The notes: a model not told the origin generated them from the sequence alone. A stretch of DNA of 19,599 nucleotides from Minisyncoccus sp041650175 (GCA_041650175.1 JBAZLS010000018.1:1-19599); one strand, 5' to 3'; counted from the stretch's first letter, positions 1 to 6,135 are shown. Program-made: numbers and translations.

Positions 1-9
1 TACTACCCA
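1..9 (+). tRNA. Probable 3' end of a tRNA gene cut by the window edge
   Basis: The first nine bases, TACTACCCA, recur at 119-127 at the end of unit E1. The three complete tRNA genes in this window show the same arrangement: the tRNA 3' end, then a hairpin unit ending in a copy of that 3' end. In the 119-127 copy the preceding bases (CGATT then CCAAT) read as the T-loop end and T-stem 3' strand, followed by a 7-nt acceptor strand ACTACCC and discriminator A. I therefore infer a tRNA with a 5' end like GGGTAGT upstream of the window. The tRNA body is not visible. Confidence 0.35.
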
Positions 10-34
10 CACTTTGAAATAGTAACAATGAATT

Positions 35-127
35 TTGGAATCGAAGGCGGAGCTGCGACTGGCAGCGAGCCTGGCCGGAGCAATCCGCCAGTAGGCGGAT
101 ATGCGATGGCGATTCCAATACTACCCA
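35..127 (+). repeat. tRNA-3'-copy hairpin unit E1
   Basis: A GC-rich structured block in AT-rich DNA. The outer stem is 9 bp: TTGGAATCG (35-43) with CGATTCCAA (110-118). Just inside the left arm is GAAGGC, then a hairpin with AGGC (45-48) pairing GCCT (69-72) and GCTGC (52-56) pairing GCAGC (62-66). Next comes the palindrome ATCCGCCAGTAGGCGGAT (83-100) and a TGCGA motif. The unit closes with TACTACCCA, a repeat of bases 1-9. Layout and motifs match units E2 and E3. Confidence 0.6.
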
Positions 128-195
128 TTAAGTTAAATGTTGACTTAATTGATTGAGAGTGTATATTGAAAATAGTGAATTTGGAGGTTAAGATT

Positions 196-546
196 TTGTC
201 TATTCAAAGAATTGAGTATTTGAGCATAAAATATGCTCGAGGTGGAGATGTTCATGAAAGTGATCGTCGTTACTTGAAGGGCATGGGTTATCATTTTGGT
301 TGGTCTTTACAAAGAAGGGTTGCTACCGTTAAGACAAGCGGTTATTATTGCAACCTGCTCTCTAATGTTTCAATTGTGAGTTATAGTTTATTCCGAATTT
401 CTGGCATAATAACTAATGAATTATGCTGGGGAAAAGTTTATCCTATTGGTCGTTTATGGAAGATTAGGAAGAAAGTCGGAAAATTTTTCTTTATTATGGG
501 TTGCTATTTTTGGAATGAGAAATTTTTTCGAAAGAAGAAATTGTAA
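196..546 (+). CDS. Hypothetical protein of about 116 residues (doubtful)
   Basis: An open frame with no ATG near its start. The best initiation signal is GGAGG at 183-187 followed 8 nt later by TTG at 196; a TTG at 166 is in the same frame. The product is basic, with a hydrophobic middle (SIVSYSLFRISGIIT) and a C-terminus rich in Lys, Arg and Phe that could be an amphipathic or membrane segment. I do not recognise a family. If real, it is one of very few genes here with an SD. It could instead be decayed coding DNA. Another frame, 416-613, overlaps it and looks less protein-like. Confidence 0.35.
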   Translation: MSIQRIEYLSIKYARGGDVHESDRRYLKGMGYHFGWSLQRRVATVKTSGYYCNLLSNVSIVSYSLFRISGIITNELCWGKVYPIGRLWKIRKKVGKFFFIMGCYFWNEKFFRKKKL

Positions 547-618
547 TTATTTTTTGATGTTCTTTGGAACATCTTTTATTTTTGAGATTGAGGTTGAGCT
601 TCCTTTGAGATAGAGCGC

Positions 619-647
619 TTTAGAGAATTAAAATTTTATGTTATAAT
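619..647 (+). promoter_or_regulatory. Extended -10 promoter of a tiny transcription unit
   Basis: TTTAGA at 619-624, 17 bp, then TATAAT at 642-647 preceded by TG at 639-640 (extended -10). The predicted start is near 654, about 110 nt before the terminator at 732-764. Motif quality is good; there is no expression evidence. Confidence 0.5.
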
Positions 648-673
648 ATTTAATATAAGAAAAAAGATTTAAT

Positions 674-733
674 ATGGATGTAAAAAGAATTAATAATTTA
701 ATAGAGTTTGGTTTGATAAGCTTAGGTTATTAG
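674..733 (+). CDS. Possible 19-codon ORF inside a promoter-terminator unit
   Basis: ATG at 674 opens a 19-residue frame (MDVKRINNLIEFGLISLGY) ending in TAG at 731-733, where the following terminator begins. No SD precedes it, which is usual in this window. The unit could equally be a non-coding RNA of about 110 nt. The short frame fits tightly between promoter and terminator, but its size makes chance likely. Confidence 0.25.
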   Translation: MDVKRINNLIEFGLISLGY

Positions 734-764
734 GCACATCATTGTTTGATGTGCCTATTTTTTT
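732..764 (+). terminator. Rho-independent terminator
   Basis: Perfect 10-bp stem AGGCACATCA (732-741) with TGATGTGCCT (747-756), a 5-nt loop and a seven-T run at 758-764. It ends the short unit that starts near 654. Confidence 0.85.
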
Positions 765-819
765 AAATTTTTAGTTTATAGAGTTGGTCGGCATAATCAT
801 AATTAAAAATTTAAGATAT

Positions 820-1038
820 ATGAAATACTATGTAGATATTAAAGTTCAGCCTAATGGTGATTACGAAGTCCATACAAGAGAGTGTACTCATTTACCTATA
901 CACGAGAATATAAAATATCTTGGGGAATTTCCGAATTGTAAAGAAGCTTTAAGAGAAGCAAAAAAATATTATCCGGAAGCAAATGGTTGTTATTATTGTT
1001 CAAGTGATTGCCATGATGATAATAGTAAAAAATTTTGA
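820..1038 (+). CDS. Small Cys-rich, probably metal-binding protein (72 aa)
   Basis: Starts at ATG 820; the open frame extends upstream, but without a better start. The 72-residue product has an N-terminal strand-like segment (YYVDIKVQPNGDYEVHT), then C22 and H24, C40, and a C-terminal GCYYC...CH cluster with C57, C60, C64 and H65. The spacing suggests a small zinc-binding fold, loosely like Ada-type metal-binding domains. The pattern HTxxCxxLP...YLGxFxxCxEA...YPxxxGCxxC resembles small uncharacterised proteins found in varied bacteria, but I cannot name the family. It stands alone between the 732-764 terminator and the tRNA-Gly region. The coding call is fairly secure; the function is unknown. 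Confidence 0.75.
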   Translation: MKYYVDIKVQPNGDYEVHTRECTHLPIHENIKYLGEFPNCKEALREAKKYYPEANGCYYCSSDCHDDNSKKF

Positions 1039-1076
1039 TATTTGAGTTGGTTTGTGATAAATATGAATATGTATTA

Positions 1077-1118
1077 GATTCCTGTTTTCATCTCTAGGGG
1101 TGGCAGGCTGAAATGACA
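1077..1118. repeat. Diverged REP-like repeat copy
   Basis: Begins GATTCCTG and ends CAGGCTGAAATGACA, the boundary pattern of the GATTCC...GGAATGACA repeat seen intact at 1141-1165. The inner sequence is longer and the stem imperfect. Confidence 0.4.
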
Positions 1119-1140
1119 GCTGATTGAGAACATTTTATGA

Positions 1141-1165
1141 GATTCCAGCTTTCGCTGGAATGACA
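1141..1165. repeat. REP-like palindromic repeat
   Basis: ATTCCAGC, loop TTTC, GCTGGAAT, then GACA. This is a compact copy of the GATTSC...GSAATGACA family also seen at 11983-12022 and 14568-14600. It lies between a CDS and the tRNA-Gly region. Confidence 0.65.
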
Positions 1166-1179
1166 AAGGGGAGAAAAGA

Positions 1180-1298
1180 TATGCGGGAGTAGCTTAGTTG
1201 GCTTGGATTCTTGAAAAGAAGACAAGGCCGGAAGTGTAGCTGATACTGAGGCTGTCTTGAGGATTTGCTAACAAGTAAATACCGAAAGAGAGCGTTTG
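1180..1298 (+). repeat. Partial tRNA-Gly 5' half with an insert in the D-loop (unit E0)
   Basis: Bases 1180-1201 repeat the 22 bases at 1337-1358 exactly, that is 3 nt upstream of tRNA-Gly plus tRNA nucleotides 1-19. After about 87 nt of other sequence, AGAGCGTTTG (1289-1298) matches 1360-1369, tRNA nucleotides 21-30. The block is thus a tRNA-Gly 5' half with an insert in the D-loop. The insert contains an AAGGCC...GGCTGTCTTGAG hairpin and a CCGAAAG motif that loosely resemble the core of units E2 and E3. Downstream of 1298 no anticodon or T-arm can be recognised, so it is not a functional tRNA. Confidence 0.55.
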
Positions 1299-1339
1299 TA
1301 TTTTGTGAGGTGTGATGTTTCGGGAAAATAAAAAAGTAT

Positions 1340-1412
1340 GCGGGAGTAGCTTAGTTGGTAGAGCGTTTGCTTCCCAAGCAAAAGATCGCGGGTTCGAGTC
1401 CCGTTTCCCGCT
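1340..1412 (+). tRNA. tRNA-Gly (anticodon CCC)
   Basis: Complete cloverleaf. Acceptor GCGGGAG pairs TTCCCGC; the D-arm contains GTTGG; the anticodon stem TTTGC/GCAAA encloses TTCCCAA, giving anticodon CCC (reads GGG). The T-arm is GCGGG-TTCGAGT-CCCGT. The discriminator is T, as expected for bacterial tRNA-Gly. CCA is not encoded (CCC follows). A partial 5' copy lies upstream (1180-1298) and a copy of its 3' end downstream (about 1491-1509). Confidence 0.95.
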
Positions 1413-1420
1413 CCCTTAGG

Positions 1421-1509
1421 GACGAGAAGGCTTTTAGCTGGCTGAGATAAAAGCCAGTCTGAGACAACCTCAGCAGAGATTGGTGCGAAGTCGAATCTCG
1501 TCTTCCGCT
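1421..1509 (+). repeat. tRNA-3'-copy hairpin unit E2 (after tRNA-Gly)
   Basis: Outer stem GACGAGA (1421-1427) with TCTCGTC (1496-1502). Inside is an 8-bp hairpin GGCTTTTA (1429-1436) with TAAAAGCC (1448-1455), then AGTCTGAGACAA and a TGGTGCGAAG motif. The right end, TCGAATCTCGTCTTCCGCT, is a diverged copy of the tRNA-Gly T-loop, T-stem 3' strand and acceptor 3' strand. CTCAGC (1469-1474) can pair either with CTGAG (1459-1463) or with GCTGAG in the hairpin loop (1441-1446), the latter making a pseudoknot. Confidence 0.6.
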
Positions 1510-1549
1510 CATTAAGAAATGTTATTATTTATATTTGTTTTATATTATT

Positions 1550-2029
1550 ATGAGCAATAAATGGTTTAAAAAAATTTGGAATGTTTTTTATGATCATTGG
1601 AAGATATTTTTTGCATATTCTCTTCCATCAATTGGATTTCTTTTGCTTTCTTTCTGGGATAGGTTTAGGGAAGTTATGATGATTCCAATTCCTTTTTGGA
1701 TACTTTTTATTTTTTTGTTGTTATTGGGATTTTCAATAATAGCTGTTATTGTATTATTTAGTAAAAATAAGAAGATTTTAGACGAGTCAAAAGTGTCTCT
1801 TAAAAAAACTATTTTGATTAATAATTTAATATACAGGAAGGATAATCCTATTGAGGCATTTTGTCCGGCTTGCTTTGAAAGAGATGGAGAATTCAAAAGA
1901 ATGAAAAGGAATTTTAATTTGAGTGAGATGGAATATTATTATAGCTGTTTTGTTTGTGATCATATAGAAACCGTTCCTTTCGCAAATGAAAAAAATCCTA
2001 ATAATGAGGATTTGAAAATATCGATTTAA
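1550..2029 (+). CDS. Two-helix membrane protein with C-terminal zinc-ribbon-like motif (159 aa)
   Basis: ATG 1550 is chosen over a TTG 15 nt upstream. The N-terminus is basic (MSNKWFKKIW), followed by two hydrophobic helices at about residues 20-40 and 50-73 (IPFWILFIFLLLLGFSIIAVIVLF). A soluble tail of about 85 residues contains CPAC (about 110-113) and CFVC (about 137-140), a four-Cys arrangement typical of a zinc ribbon. I do not recognise a named family. It lies between the tRNA-Gly 3'-copy unit and tRNA-Leu, which begins 9 nt after its stop codon, so the two may be co-transcribed. No SD is visible. It is probably a membrane protein with a cytoplasmic metal-binding tail; its role is unknown. 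Confidence 0.75.
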   Translation: MSNKWFKKIWNVFYDHWKIFFAYSLPSIGFLLLSFWDRFREVMMIPIPFWILFIFLLLLGFSIIAVIVLFSKNKKILDESKVSLKKTILINNLIYRKDNPIEAFCPACFERDGEFKRMKRNFNLSEMEYYYSCFVCDHIETVPFANEKNPNNEDLKISI

Positions 2030-2038
2030 TTTATTTTT

Positions 2039-2120
2039 GGGCATGTGGCGAAATTGGCAGACGCGTACGTTTCAGGTGCGTATGGAGAAATCCATGTGAG
2101 TTCAAGTCTCACCATGCCCA
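2039..2120 (+). tRNA. tRNA-Leu (anticodon CAG)
   Basis: Class II tRNA of 82 nt. Acceptor GGGCATG pairs CATGCCC, with discriminator A. Anticodon stem TACGT/GCGTA encloses TTCAGGT, giving CAG (reads CUG). The long variable arm is TGGAGAAATCCA. The T-arm is GTGAG-TTCAAGT-CTCAC. CCA is not encoded (CAG follows). A 16-nt exact copy of its 3' end recurs at 2250-2265. Confidence 0.95.
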
Positions 2121-2145
2121 CAGAATGAAATTTAATGTTGATCGA

Positions 2146-2265
2146 GTGAGGCTTGAAGGCTTTTGGCTTCCGCCAGTTGGCGGATGAACCAAAAAGCCAG
2201 CCTGAGTCATTCGCCAGCTGGCGAATTAGTAAAAACTGATGCGAAGGAAAGTCTCACCATGCCCA
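2146..2265 (+). repeat. tRNA-3'-copy hairpin unit E3 (after tRNA-Leu)
   Basis: GTGAG (2146-2150) is identical to the T-stem 5' strand of tRNA-Leu and pairs CTCAC (2253-2257). Inside is GAAGGC and a hairpin GGCTTTTGG (2158-2166) with CCAAAAAGCC (2189-2198), tipped by the palindrome TCCGCCAGTTGGCGGA (2169-2184). Then come GCCAGCCTGAGTCA, a second palindrome ATTCGCCAGCTGGCGAAT (2209-2226) and CTGATGCGAAGG. The unit ends with AGTCTCACCATGCCCA (2250-2265), an exact copy of the tRNA-Leu 3' end. Shared motifs with E2: GAAGGCTTTT, AAAAGCCAG, CTGAG and TGCGAAG. Confidence 0.65.
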
Positions 2266-2289
2266 ATTTTACATTTTTGAGATATTTTG

Positions 2290-2298
2290 TGGTATGAT
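2290..2298 (+). promoter_or_regulatory. Extended -10 promoter for the 2339 gene
   Basis: TGG-TATGAT, an extended -10 element. No convincing -35 is present. The start would fall near 2305, giving a leader of about 34 nt. Confidence 0.35.
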
Positions 2299-2338
2299 GT
2301 TTTAAAGTAATTTTTAATTATAAATTCAATTTAAAAAT

Positions 2339-3103
2339 ATGAAAAATAAAGGATTTGCAATTCAATGGATTATTCTTATGGTAATAGCTGTTCTTCTAAT
2401 AGGAATAGGCATTTATTTTATTTTTGTCAGACCAAGTAATAATGAACAACAAGAGAATAAGCCAACTCCGGTAAATAATGTACCTAGTGATAGTGAACCT
2501 ATTGTACCTACTGGAACTACGGCGGGAGACATTACTTATACTATTGATACTAAACCGGTAAAGTTTGTGGAAGGGAAATCTGGCAGTTTTGTTGTTGGAA
2601 TTTCAACTCAAGGAGATTTTAATCTGGATGGAGGAATTGATACGGCATCTATTCTAATTGATTCTCAAAACAATATGAAGTCATATTATATTTCGGTAGC
2701 GCTTAAAGATGGTGATAATTTGAAAGGGACAAATGCAATTCTTTTACCATCTGATCTAGAGCCAAAGAATGTGTCTGTAATAGATGATGTTATTATTGTT
2801 TCTTATGTCAAACGAAGCGATTCTGATCCTATCTATAATAGATTATCTAAGGTAAAAAGTAATGGTTATATCGTTGAAAATGGTGTTTTGAAAGAAGTTT
2901 CATCTGCTGTGGTTGCTGAAAAAGGATGCATTGCTTCTGGTGGAAAAGCTTCTACTCGTTTTTGTTGTTTATCATCAAACGATTTTCCTAATTTTTGTGT
3001 CATGGGTGCTTGCGGATGTTCTCCTACGAATAGCAAGCAAATAAAAGTATGTGAGTGCGAAAAAAGCAAATGTTTCAATGGTAATGAATGTGTAGTAAGA
3101 TAG
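2339..3103 (+). CDS. Membrane-anchored Cys-rich exported protein (254 aa)
   Basis: A short basic N-terminus (MKNKGF) is followed by one hydrophobic helix (about residues 8-29, ending IGIYFIFV). A Pro/Asn/Glu-rich linker (about 32-62) leads to a globular domain (about 65-185) with a DFNLDGGIDTA segment that resembles a calcium-loop or dockerin-like turn. The last 65 residues hold about 11 Cys (CIASGG...CC...C...CGC...CECEKSKC...C), probably disulfide- or metal-stabilised. The predicted topology is an outward-facing protein held by an uncleaved N-terminal helix. MKNKGF recalls pilin-type leaders, but the E+5-containing pilin signature (FTLIE) is absent. I know of no named family. A promoter-like extended -10 lies upstream and a terminator about 100 nt downstream. 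Confidence 0.8.
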   Translation: MKNKGFAIQWIILMVIAVLLIGIGIYFIFVRPSNNEQQENKPTPVNNVPSDSEPIVPTGTTAGDITYTIDTKPVKFVEGKSGSFVVGISTQGDFNLDGGIDTASILIDSQNNMKSYYISVALKDGDNLKGTNAILLPSDLEPKNVSVIDDVIIVSYVKRSDSDPIYNRLSKVKSNGYIVENGVLKEVSSAVVAEKGCIASGGKASTRFCCLSSNDFPNFCVMGACGCSPTNSKQIKVCECEKSKCFNGNECVVR

Positions 3104-3206
3104 TATTTCAGGGTTTTTGAATTATGACAGTAAAAACAATGTAAAAAGGTAATGTTGACTTTTAGAGAGTTAGTTGATAATCTTTGTGTATTGATATCTT
3201 TAAATT

Positions 3207-3228
3207 GAGCATTAATATGCTCTTTTTT
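3207..3228 (+). terminator. Rho-independent terminator
   Basis: GAGCAT, loop TAAT, ATGCTC, then six T. It lies 104 nt after the stop of the 2339 gene and 35 nt before the next start. Confidence 0.75.
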
Positions 3229-3262
3229 ATTGAGGATTATAATTGATGAATATTTATAGAAA

Positions 3263-3787
3263 ATGAATTTTAAAATTTTGCAAGATAAGTTAATGAATAT
3301 ATTAAGGAATAAATACTTTTTGGGAGGAACTATACTTTTGGTAGTTGTTTTATTAACAGTAATCCTGTTTTTTAAGAATAATATCTTGATGAATCTGGCT
3401 AGTATTACTAAGAATCCATCTTTTTGTGACAATATTGAAGACTCCATATATAGAGATACTTGTTATTTTAATTTTGCTCTACATGAAGAAAATTCCTTTG
3501 TTTGCGATAAAATGGAAAAAGATTTGGTTAAGAATCTTTGTCGTGCTATTGCGAAAAGAGATGCTATCCTTTGCGGCCAAGTGGATCAATTAGAAGCTAG
3601 AGATGCTTGTTATTTAAATATTAATAGATTCAAGCCAGATATTTCAATCTGTCCGAGAATTGAAAATGAAACTGACAAAGATGATTGTTTTTCTTTTATA
3701 GCGAAAAATAAAAATGATATCGTGATTTGTGAAAATATTAAAAACGATAAAACCAAAGAAAATTGCAAAGACAATATAAATGAGTAA
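3263..3787 (+). CDS. Membrane protein with five two-Cys repeats (174 aa)
   Basis: One transmembrane helix at about residues 19-38 (FLGGTILLVVVLLTVILFF) precedes an extracytoplasmic region made of five tandem repeats of about 22-26 residues. The consensus is roughly xxxC-x2-I/M-x5-9-RD/KD-x-C-x-F/L-x-I/A, with Cys at the start and middle of each repeat: SFCDNIED...DTC, FVCDKMEK...NLC, ILCGQVDQ...DAC, SICPRIEN...DDC and VICENIKN...ENC. Ten Cys in this pattern suggest a helical-hairpin repeat with one disulfide per unit. I have seen similar repeat proteins in CPR and archaeal genomes, but no function is known to me. A terminator lies on each side, so it is probably monocistronic. Confidence 0.8.
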   Translation: MNFKILQDKLMNILRNKYFLGGTILLVVVLLTVILFFKNNILMNLASITKNPSFCDNIEDSIYRDTCYFNFALHEENSFVCDKMEKDLVKNLCRAIAKRDAILCGQVDQLEARDACYLNINRFKPDISICPRIENETDKDDCFSFIAKNKNDIVICENIKNDKTKENCKDNINE

Positions 3788-3791
3788 GAAA

Positions 3792-3817
3792 AAGACGCTT
3801 GAAAGCGTTTTTTAATT
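3792..3817 (+). terminator. Rho-independent terminator
   Basis: ACGCT, loop TGAA, AGCGT, flanked by A-rich sequence on the left and a six-T run on the right, just after the stop at 3787. Confidence 0.7.
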
Positions 3818-3823
3818 ATTTTA

Positions 3824-3841
3824 TGTTATAATAGATATAAT
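3824..3841 (+). promoter_or_regulatory. Tandem -10 elements upstream of the Gmad2-GerMN gene
   Basis: TGT-TATAAT (extended -10, 3824-3832) and a second TATAAT at 3836-3841. The implied starts, near 3839 and 3848, leave leaders of only about 17 or 8 nt before ATG 3856. Confidence 0.5.
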
Positions 3842-3855
3842 CTTAATTGAATCTT

Positions 3856-4770
3856 ATGAAAAAATTTATTTTTCCTTTTATATTAATCATTTTATTTTTT
3901 TTAGTATTAATTTTTTTCTATTATAAAGAAGCTGAAGTTAATAATTTTGAAGAATGTTTAAAAGTATCAGGAATTGTAATGGAATCGTATCCAAGACAAT
4001 GTAAAACTTTTGACGGAAAAGCCTATGTTGAAGTTATTAAGGAAGCGGAAGAAAATTCTTTAATTGAAGTTGATTATCCTCTTTCGGGAACATTTATCGA
4101 ATCTCCTTTGATTATAAAAGGAAGGGCAAGAGGTAGCTGGTTCTTTGAGGCATCTTTTCCAATTGAATTAGTGGATAAAAATAATAATATAATTGCTACG
4201 GGGGCGGGTATGGCTACCGCTAATTCCTTAACTGAAGATTTTGTTCCTTTTGAGGCAAAATTAGAATTTAGCAATTTGGAAAAAAAAGAAGGATTTTTAA
4301 TTTTAAAAAATGATAATCCTTCTGGATTGCCTGAGAATGAAAAACAAATAAAAATCCCTGTTATTATTAATGCGAATCAAAATTTCATAAAAGTAAAAGT
4401 TTATTTTGCTAATGATAATCTTGATAAAGATGTTACTTGCAGTAGGGTTTTTCCTGTAGAAAGAGATGTTGAAAAAACTGAAGCAATAGCAAGGACTGCA
4501 TTAGAAGAACTTTTTAAGGGGGTCAATGAAAAAGAAGAAGCTAGTAACTATCGTACTGCCTTGAATCTTGGAGTTAAAATCAATAAATTGACAATTGTAG
4601 ATGGAGTTGCGAAGGTAGACCTTAGCGAGGAATTGGATAAGTCTGTTGGAGGGTCATGCAGAGTGTCGCTTATTAGGAAACAGATAGAAGAAACTTTAAA
4701 ACAGTTTTCAAATGTAAAAAGTGTTATAATCTCTATTAATGGAGATTCAAAATATATTTTGCAACCATAA
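3856..4770 (+). CDS. Membrane-anchored Gmad2-GerMN domain protein (304 aa)
   Basis: ATG 3856 is chosen over an in-frame TTG 9 nt upstream. An N-terminal helix (about 4-23, rich in Phe, Ile and Leu) anchors it. Next is a short conserved segment EECLKVSGIVMESYPRQC. It is followed by a Gmad2-type Ig-like domain (about 70-175, from VDYPLSGTFIESPLIIKG to KIPVII). The C-terminal GerMN-type domain (about 180-300) includes VKVYFAN, a long TALEELFKG helix and a KVDLSEELDKSVGGSCRVSLIRKQIEETL segment. These domains are known from spore-germination and envelope proteins, but here they probably serve a general surface or peptidoglycan-associated role, since nothing suggests sporulation. It may form a short operon with the next two genes (gaps of 29 and 43 nt). 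Confidence 0.85.
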   Translation: MKKFIFPFILIILFFLVLIFFYYKEAEVNNFEECLKVSGIVMESYPRQCKTFDGKAYVEVIKEAEENSLIEVDYPLSGTFIESPLIIKGRARGSWFFEASFPIELVDKNNNIIATGAGMATANSLTEDFVPFEAKLEFSNLEKKEGFLILKNDNPSGLPENEKQIKIPVIINANQNFIKVKVYFANDNLDKDVTCSRVFPVERDVEKTEAIARTALEELFKGVNEKEEASNYRTALNLGVKINKLTIVDGVAKVDLSEELDKSVGGSCRVSLIRKQIEETLKQFSNVKSVIISINGDSKYILQP

Positions 4771-4799
4771 ATTAATAACTTAATAATAAATAGAATAAT

Positions 4800-5258
4800 A
4801 TGGAATATATAAAAAAAGAAATTGGAAAAATTAAATTAGTTGGAATGGGGATTGATACTTCTACTCAAAACGCTCCTGGCGATTGTCCTCCGCTTTGGCA
4901 AAGTTTTATGTCTAAAATTTCTGAAATTGAAAATGTAATCGAAAATAAAACTTATGGAGTTTCTTTTACAATTAGCCAAGCAGAATGCACATTTAGGTAT
5001 ATTGCTGGTATTGAGGTAAGTGAATTTGGAAACATAAAGGAAGGATTCGAAGTTAAAGAAATTCCTGCTTCTACATATTTAATTTTTACTCATAAAGGGA
5101 AATTGAATACACTAGGAGAAACTTATTCGGAAATTATGAAAGAGATTGAAAATGCTGGATATAAGCAAGAGGAAACATTTTGGATTGAATGTTATGATGA
5201 AAGATGGAAAAGTGATAGTGATGATGCGGTTTTTGAAATTTGGGTACCGATTAAATAA
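4800..5258 (+). CDS. GyrI-like small-molecule-binding domain protein (152 aa)
   Basis: A stand-alone GyrI-like/AraC effector-binding domain. Visible hallmarks are the N-terminal strand (KLVGMGIDTS), the loop leading to PLWQSFMSKI, the middle strand and helix with AGIEVSEF, IPASTYLIFTHKG, the helix TYSEIMKEIENAGY, and the C-terminal ECYDERW...VFEIWVPIK ending that is typical of the family. Family members bind hydrophobic or cationic ligands and act as ligand sensors or as hydrolases. No DNA-binding domain is attached, so it is not a complete transcription factor. It lies 29 nt after the GerMN protein and 43 nt before the slipin on the same strand. No SD; the ATG follows an A/T-rich tract. Confidence 0.85.
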   Translation: MEYIKKEIGKIKLVGMGIDTSTQNAPGDCPPLWQSFMSKISEIENVIENKTYGVSFTISQAECTFRYIAGIEVSEFGNIKEGFEVKEIPASTYLIFTHKGKLNTLGETYSEIMKEIENAGYKQEETFWIECYDERWKSDSDDAVFEIWVPIK

Positions 5259-5301
5259 ATTTTGAAGAAAGTTAATTAATAAATTAAAAATAAATAAAAA
5301 T

Positions 5302-6075
5302 ATGTTTGAATTTTCATCGGTGATAATAGGTTTGATAATTTTAATTATTTTATTGTTTGCTAGTTTGCGTGTTATTAAAGAATACGAAAGAGCTGTTATT
5401 TTCTTTTTAGGAAAATATACTGGTGTTAAGGGGCCTGGCTTGATAATCTTGATTCCTATTTTCCAGAGAATGGAAAGAGTTAATTTGCGAACTGTGACAA
5501 TGGCTATTCCTTCTCAGAAAATAATTACTAAGGATAATGTTTCGATTGATATTGCAGCCGTTGCTTATTATCATGTTGTTGATTCATCTAAGGCAATAAT
5601 TGCTATTGAGGATGTATTTTCGGCTGTTAATCAGATTAGTCAGACTACTGTTAGGAATGTTGTTGGACAGTTTATGCTTGATCAATTATTGTCCCAGACT
5701 TCTGAGATTAATAATCAGATTAAAGCTGTAATTGATAGCCATACTGAGCCATGGGGCGTACAAGTAACAGCTGTTGAAATAAAAGATATTTTCTTGCCAG
5801 AAAATATGCAAAGGGCAATGGCTAAAGAAGCTGAAGCAGAAAGAGAAAGAAGGGCAAAAATAGTTGCTGCTGAGGGAGAATTTCAGGCTGCTGAGAAGTT
5901 GGGTCAAGCTGCTGATTTGATGGCAAGTCATCCAGTTGCATTACAACTTCGAACATTGCAAACAATGGCTGAAATAAGCGTTGAAAAGAATTCGACAATT
6001 ATTTTTCCAGCACAATTTATGACGACCGTAAAAGAAGCTATTGCGACTATAAAATCTGACGGAAAACTATTATAA
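5302..6075 (+). CDS. Slipin / stomatin-like SPFH protein
   Basis: A 257-residue prokaryotic stomatin homologue. The N-terminal hydrophobic helix spans about residues 6-24. The SPFH domain follows (about 25-190), with the characteristic EYERAVIFFLGKYTGVKGPGL, a PIFQRMERVNLRT strand and an ISQTTVRNVVGQ helix. A charged helix (AKEAEAERERRAKIVAAEGE, about 174-193) probably forms a coiled coil. The end (IIFPAQF) is typical of slipins. Such proteins form membrane-associated oligomers and are often paired with an NfeD-family protein; no NfeD gene is next to it here. It is last in a possible three-gene operon. Confidence 0.93.
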   Translation: MFEFSSVIIGLIILIILLFASLRVIKEYERAVIFFLGKYTGVKGPGLIILIPIFQRMERVNLRTVTMAIPSQKIITKDNVSIDIAAVAYYHVVDSSKAIIAIEDVFSAVNQISQTTVRNVVGQFMLDQLLSQTSEINNQIKAVIDSHTEPWGVQVTAVEIKDIFLPENMQRAMAKEAEAERERRAKIVAAEGEFQAAEKLGQAADLMASHPVALQLRTLQTMAEISVEKNSTIIFPAQFMTTVKEAIATIKSDGKLL

Positions 6076-6098
6076 TTTACTTATTATTTCTTTACCTC

Positions 6099-6126
6099 TT
6101 GAAATTATTAAATTTTCTGATATTAT
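6099..6126 (+). promoter_or_regulatory. rpmB promoter
   Basis: TTGAAA (6099-6104), 16 bp, TATTAT (6121-6126). The expected transcription start near 6133 is only about 3 nt before the rpmB ATG at 6136, which suggests a leaderless or near-leaderless mRNA. Confidence 0.55.
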
Positions 6127-6135
6127 GCATTGTAT

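Noticed and set aside
416..613. 65-codon plus-strand frame
   Set aside because: It overlaps the 196-546 frame, has no SD, and shows no protein-like pattern.
1180..1510. Extra functional tRNA-Gly genes around 1340-1412
   Set aside because: The upstream copy lacks anticodon and T-arm, and the downstream copy has only a T-arm/acceptor 3' part; neither can form a cloverleaf.
2236..2265. Hammerhead-like CTGATG...GAAA in unit E3
   Set aside because: The canonical CTGANGA-stem II-GAAA order is not met: there is no stem between the two motifs and the A after CTGATG is missing. E1 and E2 do not fit either.
2866..3447. Minus-strand frame of 193 codons
   Set aside because: It overlaps two well-supported plus-strand membrane-protein genes and a terminator; the composition is that of an antisense shadow.
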